A stretch of DNA of 35,384 bases. It comes from Actinomycetota bacterium. GTDB lineage: Bacteria > Actinomycetota > Thermoleophilia > Gaiellales > Gaiellaceae. This document shows positions 1 to 9,392 of the stretch, one piece after another. Position numbers and translations under genes: made by a program. Location: the NCBI GenBank assembly GCA_005883965.1, contig VAWL01000135.1:1-35384 (forward strand). The letters are read 5' to 3'. The notes below the pieces were generated by a model that was not told the DNA's origin, ran no database searches, and saw only the letters and a program-made list of their open reading frames with translations. Position 1 is the first letter of the stretch, and the number at the start of each line of letters is the position of its first letter.

Positions 1-1704
1 AAGCCGTACTCGAAGGTGAGCCCGTTCGCGTTCACCGGCGTGCCCGGATAGCCCTGGACGTCGTCCTCGTTCAGAGAGCCGAGGAACCACGGCTCGGGCA
101 GCGCGCCGAAGCCTGCCGCGGTGATCGCGGCGCCCGCGTTCGCGACCTGCCTGTCCACGTGGACGGTGTAGACGTGCTCGCCACCGTCTTCGTGCATCCC
201 GGGATCGCTGTAGTTCTTGCCCGGGCCGAACGGAAGGGACGGGAAGCGGTACACGTCGACGAAGTCCGTGCCCTTGCTCGTGTTGTCGATCTGGTTGCGC
301 CTGATCGTGACCCGCGGCGCGCGGCCGATCTGCGGGAGGACGACGGTGAAGTAGTACGGCACGCGGATCTGGTCGGAGCCGCGCGTGAAGACGACGAAGC
401 CGGTGTTGTCGCCGCGCGGCGAGAACCTCGGCGCGGCCGCGAGGACCGGCACGTCGACCGTCCCGCCGGGCGGCACTGTCACGACGGACTCCTCCGGCGT
501 CACCGACGCGCCCGAGCTCGCCGACTGCGCGTCGACCGAGACCGTCCAGGCGCCCGCGCCGCCGCCTGCGTCGCTGAGCGAGACCAGCAGCGGCTTACGC
601 GCGGCCGCGTGGTCGGTGTTCAGGAAGCCGAACGAGAGCGAGCTCGGATCGGCGAAGAGTTTCGGGCTGTTCGCGGCCGCGACGTTGACGAGCCCCGCGC
701 CCTCGAGCAGCACCGAGGCCTCCTGGGTGCGGGCCGTGTTGCCCCAGGCCGGACCGGCGGTCGTCATCAGCGCCGACTTGACCTGGGCCGGCGTCCACGT
801 CGGGTGCTGCTGGAGCAGCAGCGCCGCCGACCCGGAGACGTGCGGGGCGGCCATGCTCGTCCCGTCGAAGACCGCGAAATCCTCGCCCGCGAACTCGCGC
901 AGGGTCGAGGAGAGGATCTGCCCGCCGGGCGCTGCGAGATCGGGCTTCAGCACGTGCGTGAAGTTGGTCGGGCCCGCCGACGAGAAGCTGGTGACGATCC
1001 CGCTGCGGCCGGTCTGGATCTCGAGTGGGTTGTTCTGGCCGGTCGCGCGGAAGGTCGTGCGGCCGCCGTGGGCGTCCAGGAACGCGCGCAGGTTGGCGCC
1101 GTCGAGGTCGGAGACCATCCCGCCCGGGATGCCGAGGAATACGGGGATGAAGTTCGCCTCGCCGAAGCGGTTGTCGACGAGGATGATCCCGTTGCCGCCG
1201 GCGCGCTGGACCCGCTCGACCTTCGAGGTGAACGTGCAGCCGCCGCGCGAGACGAGCGCGACCAGGCCGCCGAGCGACCCGGCCGGCAGCGAGGACTTCG
1301 TGCCGTCGTTCGGGTCGAAGCCCCGTGGCGCGCAGAGCTGCCGGTCGATCGGGTGCCCGTCAGTGCCTGTGATCGTGCCGACGTCCTGCAGCAGCTGGTC
1401 GAACTGCTGCCAGCCCGGCGGGACCTCGAGGTTGAACGAGAACGGGACGTGCTGCGTGCTCGCGGGCGCTCCCGCCGCGGTCACGTTGATCTCCGGCAGG
1501 AAGACGTGCAGGTTCGACACCGCCGCGACCGAGATCGCTTCGGGCGCGTTGCTCGGCGTGCCGACCGTGCCGAGGCCGAAGTCGTCGCGGTCGTTCCCGG
1601 CCGAGATCACGGGGACGACGCCGGCTGCGGCGACGTTGTCGGTCGCCTCGATCAGCGCGTCGCTGGAGGGATCGATCTCGGGGCCGCCACCGGAGAAGTT
1701 GAGC
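1..1704 (-). CDS. S8 subtilisin-like protease, C-terminal part (frame-broken, runs off window)
   Basis: Downstream part of a secreted subtilase, readable without stops from about 1704 to the window edge, where the C-terminus is lost. It begins at NFSGGGPEIDP and continues through the oxyanion-hole region (VISAGNDRDDFG). A protease-associated (PA) type insert follows (CTFTSKVERVQRAGGNGI). The catalytic serine lies in GTSMAAPHVSG, with its AGC codon at 855-857. Behind the catalytic domain is a beta-rich extension typical of large secreted subtilases. The Asp and His of the triad are in another frame upstream (next entry), so as sequenced this part cannot be translated together with them. Family assignment is firm. 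Whether the break is biological or an assembly/sequencing error cannot be told here. Confidence 0.8.
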
Positions 1705-2583
1705 GTTGAAGACGCGGTAGTTGCCGAGCCACGCGCGCGGCGCGATCCCGGAGAGGCCGGTCACGAGCGGGTGGTCAGGCCCTGGCGGCGCGATCGTCCC
1801 CTGGACACCGGCCGCGATCCCGGACACGTGCGTGCCGTGGAACGACTGGGTGCGGACGAGCGGCAGCTTCCCCGGCTTGCCGGAGCCCGGCCCCGGGAAG
1901 GAGCGCGCGACGATCACCTTCGGCGTCGTGAACTTGGTGTTGCCCCTCGGGAAGCCGGCCGGGTACGAGAAGCCGGCCGGGTTGAAGAACGGGTTCGTCT
2001 GGTCGATCCCGTCGTCGACGACTCCGATCTTGATCCCCTGGCCGAAACCGCCGGTGGTCGCCCAGAACTGGTCCGCATGGATGACGGAGGGGCTCTTGTT
2101 CGTGTTCAGGCGGTACGCGACGCTCGGGTAGATCTTCCTGACGGCCTGCAGGCGCGCAAGGGTCGGCAGGGCGCGGTAGGGCAGGCGCAGCGCGAAGCCG
2201 TCGAGCACGACGCGGTAGCGAAGCTGGATGCGCGCCTCCGGGATCGCACGGCGGATCTCCGTGGCAGCCCTGGCCTGCAGGCGGGCGAGGCGCGCCAGGT
2301 AGGCGCGGGAGGTCGCGCTGCGCACGTCGAGCGGGTGCCGCTGCCCGGCCGCGTCGAGCCCGTGCACATAGGCGGCCGCGAGCGGCGGGGCCTGCAGGTC
2401 GACGATCACCGTCACGCGGCCGGAGGCGTGGCCGGCGGGAATCCGGATCACGCCGTGTCGGATACGCGGCAGCACCTGGTCGCCGTGACGAGGGAGCCGG
2501 ATCCGGTGGAGGTTTGCGCTTGCCGAGCCGACCGTGAAGAAGAGCGCCGCGGGCAGGACGAAGAGGGCGAGTGCGCGGCGCAA
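1360..2583 (-). CDS. S8 subtilisin-like protease, N-terminal part (frame-broken)
   Basis: N-terminal part of the same secreted protease. It has a signal peptide (ALALFVLPAALFFTVGSASA), a propeptide-like region, the catalytic Asp motif (GVVDDGIDQTNPFF) and the catalytic His motif (SFHGTHVSG). The native frame ends at GNYRVFN near 1704; beyond that the open frame down to 1360 is an Arg-rich out-of-frame tail. In subtilases about 30 residues normally lie between GNYRVF and the NFSGGGP block, and they are missing here, so a deletion of roughly 85-100 bp that is not a multiple of three fits better than a single-base slip. I choose TTG at 2583 because a -10-like TACATT lies 7 nt upstream; TTG at 2592 overlaps that box. 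Divergent from fabI. Confidence 0.75.
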   Translation of the reverse strand: MRRALALFVLPAALFFTVGSASANLHRIRLPRHGDQVLPRIRHGVIRIPAGHASGRVTVIVDLQAPPLAAAYVHGLDAAGQRHPLDVRSATSRAYLARLARLQARAATEIRRAIPEARIQLRYRVVLDGFALRLPYRALPTLARLQAVRKIYPSVAYRLNTNKSPSVIHADQFWATTGGFGQGIKIGVVDDGIDQTNPFFNPAGFSYPAGFPRGNTKFTTPKVIVARSFPGPGSGKPGKLPLVRTQSFHGTHVSGIAAGVQGTIAPPGPDHPLVTGLSGIAPRAWLGNYRVFNAQLLRWRPRDRSLQRRADRGDRQRRRSRRRPRDLGRERPRRLRPRHGRHAEQRARSDLGRGGVEPARLPAGDQRDRGGSAREHAARPVLVQPRGPAGLAAVRPAAAGRRHDHRH

Positions 2584-2590
2584 GGCGCTC

Positions 2591-2616
2591 AATGTAGCGC
2601 AGAATCATCGTAGACT
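2591..2616. promoter_or_regulatory. Divergent leaderless promoters, S8 protease / fabI
   Basis: On the minus strand TACATT (2591-2596) lies 7 nt before the TTG at 2583. On the plus strand TAGACT (2611-2616) lies 9 nt before the GTG of fabI at 2626. Neither start has a Shine-Dalgarno sequence. Both genes are therefore likely read from leaderless or near-leaderless transcripts. The whole divergent region is 42 bp. Confidence 0.5.
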
Positions 2617-2625
2617 CGGCGCTCC

Positions 2626-3405
2626 GTGGAAGGCGTCTTCGCAGGCAAGCGCGGCCTCGTTCTCGGCGTCGCGAACCGCCGCTCGATCGCGTGGGCGATC
2701 GCGAGCAGGCTCGACGCCGGAGGCGCCGAGCTCGCCTTCACCTACCAGGGCGAGCGGATCGAGAAGAACGTCCGCGAGCTTGCCGATTCCGTCGGTTCGC
2801 CGCTCATCACGTCCTGCGACGTCCGCTCGGACGAGGACCTCGAGCGCGTCTTCGGCGACGTCGGCGAGGCCTTCGACGGCGGGCTCGACCTGCTCGTCCA
2901 CTCGGTCGCCTACGCCGCGGCCGAGGACCTCGAAGGCCGCTTCACCGACACGCCGCGGGAGCGCTTCTGGATGGCGCTCGACGTCTCGGCGTACTCGCTC
3001 GTCGCCTGCGCGCGCCTGGCCGAGCCGCTGCTCGAAGCCCGCGGCGGCGGCTCGATCCTGACCATGACCTACCTCGGCGGAGTGCGCGCGGTCCCGCACT
3101 ACAACGTGATGGGCGTCGCCAAGGCAACGCTGGACTCGTCGGTGCAGTACCTCGCCTGGGACCTCGGCCAGAAGAACATCCGCGTCAACGCCGTCTCGGC
3201 CGGGCCGGTGCGCACGCTGGCCGCCCGCTCGATCGCCGGCTTCCCGACGATGGAGGCGATCATCGAGGAGCGCTCGCCGCTCCACCGCCCCATCGACGCC
3301 GACGATGTCGGCGCGGCCGCGGCCTACCTGCTCTCCGACGACGCGAAGAACGTGACCGGGACGACGCTCTACGTCGACTCGGGGTACCACGCGATGGGCA
3401 TGTAG
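2626..3405 (+). CDS. fabI: Enoyl-ACP reductase (NADH), FabI type
   Basis: Cytoplasmic enzyme of type II fatty acid synthesis that reduces trans-2-enoyl-ACP to acyl-ACP with NADH. The 259 residues match the usual FabI length. The FabI-specific nucleotide-binding loop GVANRRSIAWAIA is at residues 14-26, and the catalytic region TYLGGVRAVPHYNVMGVAK supplies Tyr149, Tyr159 and Lys166 in the FabI Y-x(9)-Y-x(6)-K spacing. The following NAVSAGPVRTLAA block is also characteristic and separates FabI from ordinary SDR reductases such as FabG. The start is GTG at 2626 without a Shine-Dalgarno site, 9 nt behind a TAGACT -10 box. No other fatty-acid gene adjoins it. Confidence 0.95.
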   Translation: MEGVFAGKRGLVLGVANRRSIAWAIASRLDAGGAELAFTYQGERIEKNVRELADSVGSPLITSCDVRSDEDLERVFGDVGEAFDGGLDLLVHSVAYAAAEDLEGRFTDTPRERFWMALDVSAYSLVACARLAEPLLEARGGGSILTMTYLGGVRAVPHYNVMGVAKATLDSSVQYLAWDLGQKNIRVNAVSAGPVRTLAARSIAGFPTMEAIIEERSPLHRPIDADDVGAAAAYLLSDDAKNVTGTTLYVDSGYHAMGM

Positions 3406-3507
3406 GGACTCGCTGCCCTCCGTGGCCTCGAGCGTGAAGCTGTGTGACCGGCATGGCCGTTCGGGTTCCGTCTGCGGGAACGCTGTTGCCCCGGTGATGT
3501 CACGAAG

Positions 3508-3540
3508 ACGCCCCGCTCGCGACCAGCACGAACGGGGCGT
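3508..3540. terminator. Possible bidirectional terminator hairpin
   Basis: An 8-bp inverted repeat (ACGCCCCG at 3508-3515, CGGGGCGT at 3533-3540) with a 17-nt loop lies between the convergent ends of fabI and the membrane-protein gene. There is no clear U-tract on either strand, so it may be only part of a factor-dependent terminator. Confidence 0.35.
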
Positions 3541-3558
3541 CGGGCACGCTTGTTCGAC

Positions 3559-4239
3559 TCACCGGGCTCCTCGCCACATCGCCACGCTCACGGCCAGGAC
3601 CCAGACGAGCATCGCTGGAATCGCCAGCATGCCCACGAGAGAGAAGCTCGCAACGACCACCAGGATTGCGGCGAGGGCACCGACCCACGCGAGCCAGCGG
3701 CCGAAGACCGCGGTTCGCACGATGATCCAGGACGTTGTCGCAATCGCGACCGCGGCGGCGAGCATGCCGCCGATGCCGAGTGCGGCGTAACCGATCTGTG
3801 GGAGGTAGCGGAGCGTGTCGGCGCCCGGTAGCGACTCGTTGTCGCCCGGCGACTTGATCGCGAAGCCGATCGCTCCTCGCGACGCGGCGGCGACGAGGAG
3901 CATCGCCACGAAGACGGCGCCGCTCGCGACCACGAGCGAGGTCAGCTCGCCGGTTCCACCCTCCCCCACGAGTAGGCGAGACCGAAGCTTGGCCAGGAAG
4001 AGCAGGAATACGAGCCCGCCAACGGCGAAGAAGTACATGGAAACGACGGCCGTTGTCTGGTTTCCGCTGTCGGCCCACCAGGCGATCAGCTTTGCGTCGC
4101 TGGTGCCGTGGGGAATGTTCAGCATCGCTGTTCCCATGAAGAAGAGGAACGCGAAGGCAAGACCGGCGATCGCGCCGAGCTTGCCACCTGCCGTACCCGT
4201 CGTGGTTGTTTGAGTGCCAATCGCTGCTGTAGCGGACAC
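3559..4239 (-). CDS. Small polytopic membrane protein of unknown function
   Basis: 226-residue integral membrane protein with about six hydrophobic segments, for example AGLAFAFLFFMGTAML near the N-terminus, then MYFFAVGGLVFLLFLA, SLVVASGAVFVAMLLVAAA, a segment around GYAALGIGGMLAAAVAI, and two closely spaced C-terminal ones. I do not recognise a family or catalytic motif. The GTG start at 4239 is chosen because a perfect AAGGAGG lies 6 nt upstream (4246-4252), making this one of the few clearly Shine-Dalgarno-led genes here. The longer frame from 4278 would place that ribosome site inside the coding region. It is transcribed away from the two-component pair downstream of it in coordinates, and no functional link is evident. 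Confidence 0.7.
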   Translation of the reverse strand: MSATAAIGTQTTTTGTAGGKLGAIAGLAFAFLFFMGTAMLNIPHGTSDAKLIAWWADSGNQTTAVVSMYFFAVGGLVFLLFLAKLRSRLLVGEGGTGELTSLVVASGAVFVAMLLVAAASRGAIGFAIKSPGDNESLPGADTLRYLPQIGYAALGIGGMLAAAVAIATTSWIIVRTAVFGRWLAWVGALAAILVVVASFSLVGMLAIPAMLVWVLAVSVAMWRGAR

Positions 4240-4245
4240 GTTGAG

Positions 4246-4252
4246 CCTCCTT
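4246..4252 (-). promoter_or_regulatory. Ribosome binding site AAGGAGG
   Basis: A perfect anti-Shine-Dalgarno match 6 nt before the GTG at 4239. It decides the start of the membrane-protein gene against the upstream in-frame ATG at 4278. Confidence 0.7.
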
Positions 4253-4365
4253 GTCGGGCGCGGGTTCGCGCGTTGCACTGACGCTACGTTCGCGCCCGCC
4301 CGGAGTCGTCGTGACGAGCACTGAGATGTGCCTCGGTGCCAGCACCGGGATCTCTCACCGAGATC

Positions 4366-5016
4366 TCAAGCGGGGGAGGCGCGCAGATACGTCAACACCG
4401 CGAGCACGCGGCGGTGGTCGTCTCCGCTCGTCGGCAGGCCCAGCTTGCCGAGGATCGACCGAACGTGTGTCTCGACGGTTCGCTCCGTAAGCCACAGCCG
4501 TTTCGCGATCGCCGCGTTCGTCCGTCCTTCGGCCATCAGCGCGAGCACCTCGTGCTCCCGCGGCGTCAATTCGCGGAGCGCATCCTCGTGGCTCTGCGGC
4601 GCGAGGAGCGTCGCGACGACCTCCGGATCGAGGGCTGAGCCGCCGTCGCACACTCGCCGCGCCGCGTCGAGGAAGTCGTCCACGTCGAGCACCCGCTCCT
4701 TGAGCAGGTACCCAAAGCCACCTCCCGTCGCGACCAACTCAAGCGCGTAGCGGGTCTCGACGTGCTGCGACAGGACGAGGACGGCGGTTTGCGGGTAGTC
4801 GCGACGGATGTCGGCGGCGGCGCGCATCCCTTCGTGGTCGTAGTCGGGCGGCATGCGCACGTCGACGACGGCGAGATCCGGCTCGTGCTCGGCGACGACA
4901 ACGAGGAGCGCCTCGGCATCGCCCACGCGCGCAACGACCTCGTGCCCGGCGTCCTCGAGCAGCCCCGCGAGCCCTTCCCGCAGCAGGACGGTGTCCTCGG
5001 CGATCACGATCCGCAT
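4366..5016 (-). CDS. NarL/FixJ (LuxR-type) response regulator
   Basis: 216-residue two-component response regulator. The N-terminal receiver (about 1-120) has the acidic pocket (IAEDTV), phosphoacceptor Asp52 in VVDVRMPP and the conserved Lys in YLLKERV. The C-terminal LuxR/GerE helix-turn-helix (about 148-212) reads [18 protein letters not shown] and then [17 protein letters not shown], so the protein should bind DNA when phosphorylated. The [13 protein letters not shown] insertion after the Asp is typical of a subgroup partnered with HisKA_3 kinases. Its ATG at 5016 lies inside the end of the kinase gene (13-bp overlap), so the pair is translationally coupled with the kinase first. Target genes are unknown. 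Confidence 0.93.
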   Translation of the reverse strand: MRIVIAEDTVLLREGLAGLLEDAGHEVVARVGDAEALLVVVAEHEPDLAVVDVRMPPDYDHEGMRAAADIRRDYPQTAVLVLSQHVETRYALELVATGGGFGYLLKERVLDVDDFLDAARRVCDGGSALDPEVVATLLAPQSHEDALRELTPREHEVLALMAEGRTNAAIAKRLWLTERTVETHVRSILGKLGLPTSGDDHRRVLAVLTYLRASPA

Positions 5017-7022
5017 GGAATCTCCGCCTCGAGCCGGGTGCCCGCGCCGGGCGGGCTGTAGACGAGCAGCGTCCCGCCCTGAGCCTCGACGCGGTCGGTC
5101 AGTCCGATCAGCCCGGTGCCGCCGGCCACCGTCGCCCCGCCGATGCCGTCGTCGACGACCACCAACCTCAGCGCGCCGTCGACCACTTCCGCTTCGATGC
5201 GGACGCGCGAGGGAGACGCGTGCTTGACGGCATTGGTGACCGCCTCACACGCGACGAAGTAGGCGGCCGCCTCGACCTGCGGAGGAAGCCGCTCGTGCGT
5301 GGCCTCGAACTCGACGGGAACGGGCGCCGCTCGGGCGAGGTCGGCGAGAGCAGCGGCGAGCCCTTCGTCGAGCCGTGGCGGCCTGACCCCCGCGGCGATC
5401 GTGCGCAGGTCCTCAATCGCGTGTCCGACTTCGTCAACCGCCGAGTTGAGCGCCGGCTTGAGGATCTGCGCCTCGCGCGGGAGCGAAAGCTGCAGCCGCC
5501 GCAGGACGATCCCGAGCGTGACGAGCCGTTGCTGTGCTCCGTCGTGCAGGTCGCGCTCGAGCCGCCGGCGCTCCTCGTAACCCGCCTGGACGACTCGCGA
5601 TCTCGACTCCTCCACTTCGGCGAGCTGGATGCGCACCTCGACGCGCAGGCGTGCGATCTCGATCGCGAGGCTCGCCTCGGTGAGAACGCTACGGAGGAGG
5701 TCGGGCCGGTCGAGCAGTGCCGGAGCGTGCAGGAGCAGCGCAATTTCCCGCCCTCGATGCTCGACCTGCGTCACAGCGCGACCGTCGACCGGAGGGTCGC
5801 CGACGACGCCCGAGACGGCGTCTGCGTAAGCCTCGCTCGCCGGGAGCCGAAACAGCAGCTCGGCGCTCGGGTCGCGAAGGGCGGCGGCAAGCACGGCGCC
5901 GACCCCCTCGGGCTCGCCGCGCCCCTCGCGTACGTCGTCGACGAACGCCCGCACGCGCTGCAGTCCGTCGTAGCGGGGGCGGTCGAAGCGCCAGTCCACC
6001 GCCGCCTGCGCACGTCGGCGCAGCGGGCCGAACGCACACGTAGCCAGGACGGCTGCGAAGGCCGCCACCCAGGTTGAGCCGTGCCCGACGACAACACCCG
6101 CGAGCAGCGAGACGGCGGCGAACAGGAGCCCGAGCGACGCCGTGACCGCGGAGTAGACGAGCGTCCGGTTGATCAGCCGGTCGATGTCGTAGAGCCGATA
6201 GCGGGTCACAGCGACGCCGACCGCGAGCGCTACGGCCGCCTGCGTCGCGAGCATGACCGCGAGCACGGTGTCGCCGGGCTTGCCGAGCACGAAGCCCCAC
6301 GCGAGGAAGCAGACGACTCCCAACGGGATCAGCAGCGCGGCCCAGGCGAGCCAGAGCATCTGAAGCCGCTCGATCCCGTCCGAGCTCCGGTAGCGGCTCC
6401 GAGCCGCAGCCACCCCGACGAAGAGGCTCGCGAAGACCGCCAGCCACACTGGCCCCCTTAAAAACCCGACCGCGTCAGGCCACCGGGCCGGGATCGGGTT
6501 CGCCACGTCTTCGAACGGGCTCTCGAGCTTCGCCGAGAGCACCAGCAAGACCACGAGGAGAGTGATCGAGAACGCCGCGAACAGGGCGTACGGACGCCAC
6601 CGCCGCGACGGAAGCCGGCCGTCCGGGAACACGAACGCGATCGCAAGCGGCCAGGCGAAGAACACGGGCCACAGCGAGGAGACGAGCGCCGCCCACGACC
6701 CGCCCGAAAGCGATCCCGGATGTGCCTCCAATGCGGCCCACGCGTACGGCTGAGCGCCGAGCACCGCGGCGAGCGACAGCGCGCCTAAGACGAGGATCCA
6801 GCCAATCGGGTTAGCAGGCCGCTGCACCGCGATCAGCACACCGACGACCGCCGGTGCGAGCACGGCCGCAAGGAGGAACGGGTACAGCCACCACGCGCCA
6901 GACCCGGGAACGTCCTTCGCCGCGGCGATCCGGTCGAACACCACCCCGCCTACGATCAGGATGAGAGCCGCGAGCGCGAGCCCACAGGCGGCGAGACGCG
7001 GGACCATCCGCACGCCACCCAT
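5004..7022 (-). CDS. Membrane sensor histidine kinase, HisKA_3 type
   Basis: Sensor kinase partner of the adjoining response regulator. From ATG 7022 it has 672 residues. The N-terminal half is hydrophobic with about eight membrane segments and short loops, so it senses in or at the membrane. A GAF-like linker and a coiled coil ([20 protein letters not shown]) follow, then the HisKA_3 phosphoacceptor motif [11 protein letters not shown] with His493, and a C-terminal HATPase_c domain with the N-box [12 protein letters not shown], the G1 box VVDDGIGG and [17 protein letters not shown]. Starts at 7022 or 7007 are both possible, and neither has a clear ribosome site. The sequence directly upstream is the stranded oxidoreductase fragment, so the native promoter appears to be missing or displaced. 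Confidence 0.9.
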   Translation of the reverse strand: MGGVRMVPRLAACGLALAALILIVGGVVFDRIAAAKDVPGSGAWWLYPFLLAAVLAPAVVGVLIAVQRPANPIGWILVLGALSLAAVLGAQPYAWAALEAHPGSLSGGSWAALVSSLWPVFFAWPLAIAFVFPDGRLPSRRWRPYALFAAFSITLLVVLLVLSAKLESPFEDVANPIPARWPDAVGFLRGPVWLAVFASLFVGVAAARSRYRSSDGIERLQMLWLAWAALLIPLGVVCFLAWGFVLGKPGDTVLAVMLATQAAVALAVGVAVTRYRLYDIDRLINRTLVYSAVTASLGLLFAAVSLLAGVVVGHGSTWVAAFAAVLATCAFGPLRRRAQAAVDWRFDRPRYDGLQRVRAFVDDVREGRGEPEGVGAVLAAALRDPSAELLFRLPASEAYADAVSGVVGDPPVDGRAVTQVEHRGREIALLLHAPALLDRPDLLRSVLTEASLAIEIARLRVEVRIQLAEVEESRSRVVQAGYEERRRLERDLHDGAQQRLVTLGIVLRRLQLSLPREAQILKPALNSAVDEVGHAIEDLRTIAAGVRPPRLDEGLAAALADLARAAPVPVEFEATHERLPPQVEAAAYFVACEAVTNAVKHASPSRVRIEAEVVDGALRLVVVDDGIGGATVAGGTGLIGLTDRVEAQGGTLLVYSPPGAGTRLEAEIPCGS

Positions 7023-7033
7023 TGTCGCGGCTC

Positions 7034-7346
7034 GGCGCGCCGCAGGCCACAGTGCTGGCACCGAACTACCGCGTCCGCTCCGAGGTCGACGTCTTCGCGG
7101 CCGGCGACGCGACGCAGTTTCCGCTCAAGGCAGGGCGGGATCGCCTCCCAGATGGCAGACGCGGCCGCGCAAGGCATCGCCGCACTCGCCGGCGCGCCGC
7201 AGGCCACAGTGCTGGCACCGAACTACCGCGTCCGCTCCGACGTCGACGTCTTCGCGGCCGACGACGCGACGCAGTTTCCGCTCAAGCAGGGCGGGATCGC
7301 CTCCCAGATGGCAGACGCGGCCGCGCAAGGCATCGCCGCACTCGCC
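7034..7346 (+). repeat. Tandem duplication, 157 + 156 bp, inside the oxidoreductase fragment
   Basis: Unit 1 is 7034-7190 and unit 2 is 7191-7346. Both start at GGCGCGCCGCAGGCCAC, and GGCGCGCC recurs directly after unit 2. They differ by one extra G in unit 1 (CTCAAGGCAGG against CTCAAGCAGG, a frameshift) and two substitutions (Glu/Asp in RSEVDV against RSDVDV; Gly/Asp in AAGDAT against AADDAT). Unit 1 keeps the canonical GD motif but has the frameshift. Unit 2 keeps the frame but has lost the Gly. Confidence 0.85.
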
Positions 7347-7509
7347 GGCGCGCCGGTGGAACCGGAGCCGTTCAAGCCGGTATTCCGAGGGGTGCTCCTG
7401 ACCGGGATGAGCCCGCGTTACCTGCGTGGCGAGCCCGGCGGCCGGGTCTCCGAGGTGGACACCGAGCCGCTCTGGTGGCCGCCGGCCAAGATCTCGGGCC
7501 GCTATCAGG
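7034..7509 (+). pseudogene. C-terminal fragment of an FAD/NAD(P) oxidoreductase (NDH-2/sulfide:quinone reductase-like)
   Basis: Plus-strand remnant lacking its N-terminal two thirds. The second FAD-contact motif of the family is visible as DVFAAGDATQFPLK, followed by QGGIASQMADAAAQGIAALA and a C-terminal block FRGVLLTGMSPRYLR and LWWPPAKISGRY. This order matches the C-terminal part of two-dinucleotide-binding flavoproteins related to sulfide:quinone oxidoreductase and NDH-2. There is no start, no GxGxxG FAD site and no native stop: homology ends near 7509, where the antisense strand becomes the 3' end of the membrane-protein gene. The first half is duplicated in tandem (next entry), and the first copy carries a 1-bp insertion. 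This is either a relic or a misassembled contig end. Confidence 0.65.
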
Positions 7510-9392
7510 TGCCAGCGCTGCGGGCCGAGCGGTACCGTCACCGTCGCCGGCCGCACGACCCGGTGGGAGCGGGTGCGCCCGTCGACCGTGAACGTGGCGC
7601 GCACCGGCCCGGCGGAGGCGAGCCGTAGGACGAGCCGGCCGTGGCCGCGCACCCAAAACCAGTTCTGCCGGTAGCGCGGCGTGCGCTGGTTCCACTCGGG
7701 GCAGAAGACGACGTTCGTGTTCGTCGGCTCGTGCATCGGCGGCGGCTCGGCCGGCCGCCCTTTCGCGAAGGTCGTCACGCCCCCGTCACGGGCCAGCACG
7801 CCCCAGCCGCGGGCAACGAGCGCACGCCACGCGAGCCAGCCGGCGCCATGGCCGTAGAGCCCCGCGTGGAGCGCGAGGTAGCGGACGCCGAGCCGGTCGA
7901 TCAGCCGCTCGGTCCGCGGCGTCCAGACGCCGCAGTCGATCGGCTCGAGCTTCAGCGCCAGGAGGGCTGCCTTGAGCGGCGCCACGGTCGAGTAGCCGCC
8001 GGGCCGCTGACGCTGCGCCTGCATGTCGTAGTAGAGGTAGAGGGCACCGTGCCCGACGCTCGGGTGCAGGACGGGCAGCTCGAGGAGCCGGCCCGGCGGC
8101 TGCGAGCGAAGCGCCGCGTAGGCCGTGTTGTGCGCGTCCGCGGCCACCGACCGGTAGGACGAGACCCCAAGCCGCAGGTCCAGGGCCACGGCCACAACCA
8201 CGACCAAGTAACAGACCCTTACGAAGTTCGGAACTGCCCGGGCGAGCCGGGCGACGGCGAAGGCGGCCAGAGCGGCGAGGGCGAGACAGGCGACTGGGAG
8301 CTCGCGCTCCGGCACGCGCGGGTAGCGCAGCGGTTCGAAGTGGTGCCAGAGCGTGGCGTAGAGCGGGAAGTGCGTCCCGAGCGCGAGGAGGACCGGGACA
8401 ATCGCGCCGATCGCGAGCGCGACAGCGAGCCCCCAGCGCCGCGCGGCGACGAGCACGATCAGGCCGGCGACGCCCAGCAACGGCGTCAGCCACCCGAGGA
8501 AGATGAAGCTCTCGGGCCCGTGCCGCGCGTGCCGGGTGACCAGGTCAAGGCCGGTCGCCGAGTAGAACGCGACTTCCCGCAGCGAGCGCCCGCCGGCCCC
8601 AATCGACCCGGAGATGTTCAGCGTGGCCACGAGCAGCGCCGCCCCGGCCGCCGCCGCCACGCATGCCGCGGCTCCGGCGAGCAGCCACGGGCTCCGCGTC
8701 CGGCAGAGCGCGTAGACGAAGAAGAACGGGACCGCGCCCAGGGCGAGGTGCAGGTCGGAGAACGGGATCGAGGCGATCGCCGCGCCGGACAGGACAATCC
8801 ACCAGCGGCTCCCTCGGCGCGCGCGCTCGAACGCCCAGAGCGCGAGCGGGATCAGGATCGAGATCGGCCCGCGCAGGTGCCCGGTGCTCTGGGCGACGCG
8901 GTAGGGCGCCAGCGTGAAGACGAGCCCGCCGAAGAGCGCCGCGACGCGTGGCAGGCCGAGCTCCAGCAGCCAGAGCAGCGTGAACCATCCGGCCGCGAGG
9001 TAGGTCAGCAGGATTAGGACATTCCAGGCGACGACCGGCCCGAACGCCTCCGTCAGCGGCCAGAACGGCAACCCGAACGGCCAGCCGCCGAAGTTGACAC
9101 GCGGGGTCGACTCCGGTTGGAAGGTGTACGGGTCGAGCCAGGGGGCGCGGCCGTGGTCGAGCTGGTGGCCGACGAGCCAAAGGTGGTAGACGGCCTGCAG
9201 ATCGTCGCCCGAAGAGGCCTCGCCACGAATCGCTTCCGCGCGCGCGGCGAAGTGGGTGCCGAAGTGCTCCGGCGCGGGCCACATCGCGGCCAGGCCGGCC
9301 GCGAGGTAGAGCGCGCAGGCGAGGGCTACAAAGCCCGGGCGGCCGAGAGCAGCTCGTCGAAGTCCGGCACCTCGGCCGTCTCGTAGCGCCAT
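7125..9392 (-). CDS. Polytopic membrane protein, GT-C glycosyltransferase-like, 3' end replaced
   Basis: Large integral membrane protein with about ten hydrophobic segments and a C-terminal soluble beta-rich part. The N-terminal region (LAAGLAAMWPAPEHFGTHF, an acidic GEASSGDDL loop, then LDHGRAPWLDPYTFQPE) has the layout of GT-C/PMT-like lipid-linked sugar transferases, with acidic residues in the first outer loop. I cannot name the substrate or a firm family. ATG 9392 overlaps the peroxiredoxin gene by 67 bp, making it the last gene of the sigma operon. Native sequence appears to end at about 7509 (QRWHLIAARD, about 628 residues). The remaining 125 or so codons are only the antisense of the duplicated oxidoreductase fragment, so the true C-terminus is lost. 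Confidence 0.65.
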   Translation of the reverse strand: MALRDGRGAGLRRAALGRPGFVALACALYLAAGLAAMWPAPEHFGTHFAARAEAIRGEASSGDDLQAVYHLWLVGHQLDHGRAPWLDPYTFQPESTPRVNFGGWPFGLPFWPLTEAFGPVVAWNVLILLTYLAAGWFTLLWLLELGLPRVAALFGGLVFTLAPYRVAQSTGHLRGPISILIPLALWAFERARRGSRWWIVLSGAAIASIPFSDLHLALGAVPFFFVYALCRTRSPWLLAGAAACVAAAAGAALLVATLNISGSIGAGGRSLREVAFYSATGLDLVTRHARHGPESFIFLGWLTPLLGVAGLIVLVAARRWGLAVALAIGAIVPVLLALGTHFPLYATLWHHFEPLRYPRVPERELPVACLALAALAAFAVARLARAVPNFVRVCYLVVVVAVALDLRLGVSSYRSVAADAHNTAYAALRSQPPGRLLELPVLHPSVGHGALYLYYDMQAQRQRPGGYSTVAPLKAALLALKLEPIDCGVWTPRTERLIDRLGVRYLALHAGLYGHGAGWLAWRALVARGWGVLARDGGVTTFAKGRPAEPPPMHEPTNTNVVFCPEWNQRTPRYRQNWFWVRGHGRLVLRLASAGPVRATFTVDGRTRSHRVVRPATVTVPLGPQRWHLIAARDLGRRPPERLGVHLGDPAAGLATQVTRAHPGQEHPSEYRLERLRFHRRAGECGDALRGRVCHLGGDPALLERKLRRVVGREDVDVGADAVVRCQHCGLRRAGECGDALRGRVCHLGGDPALP

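Noticed and set aside
385-2613. Long plus-strand open frame of 742 codons opposite the S8 protease
   Set aside because: It is antisense to a clear subtilase, is Pro/Ser/Arg-biased and shows no domain; it is a high-GC shadow.
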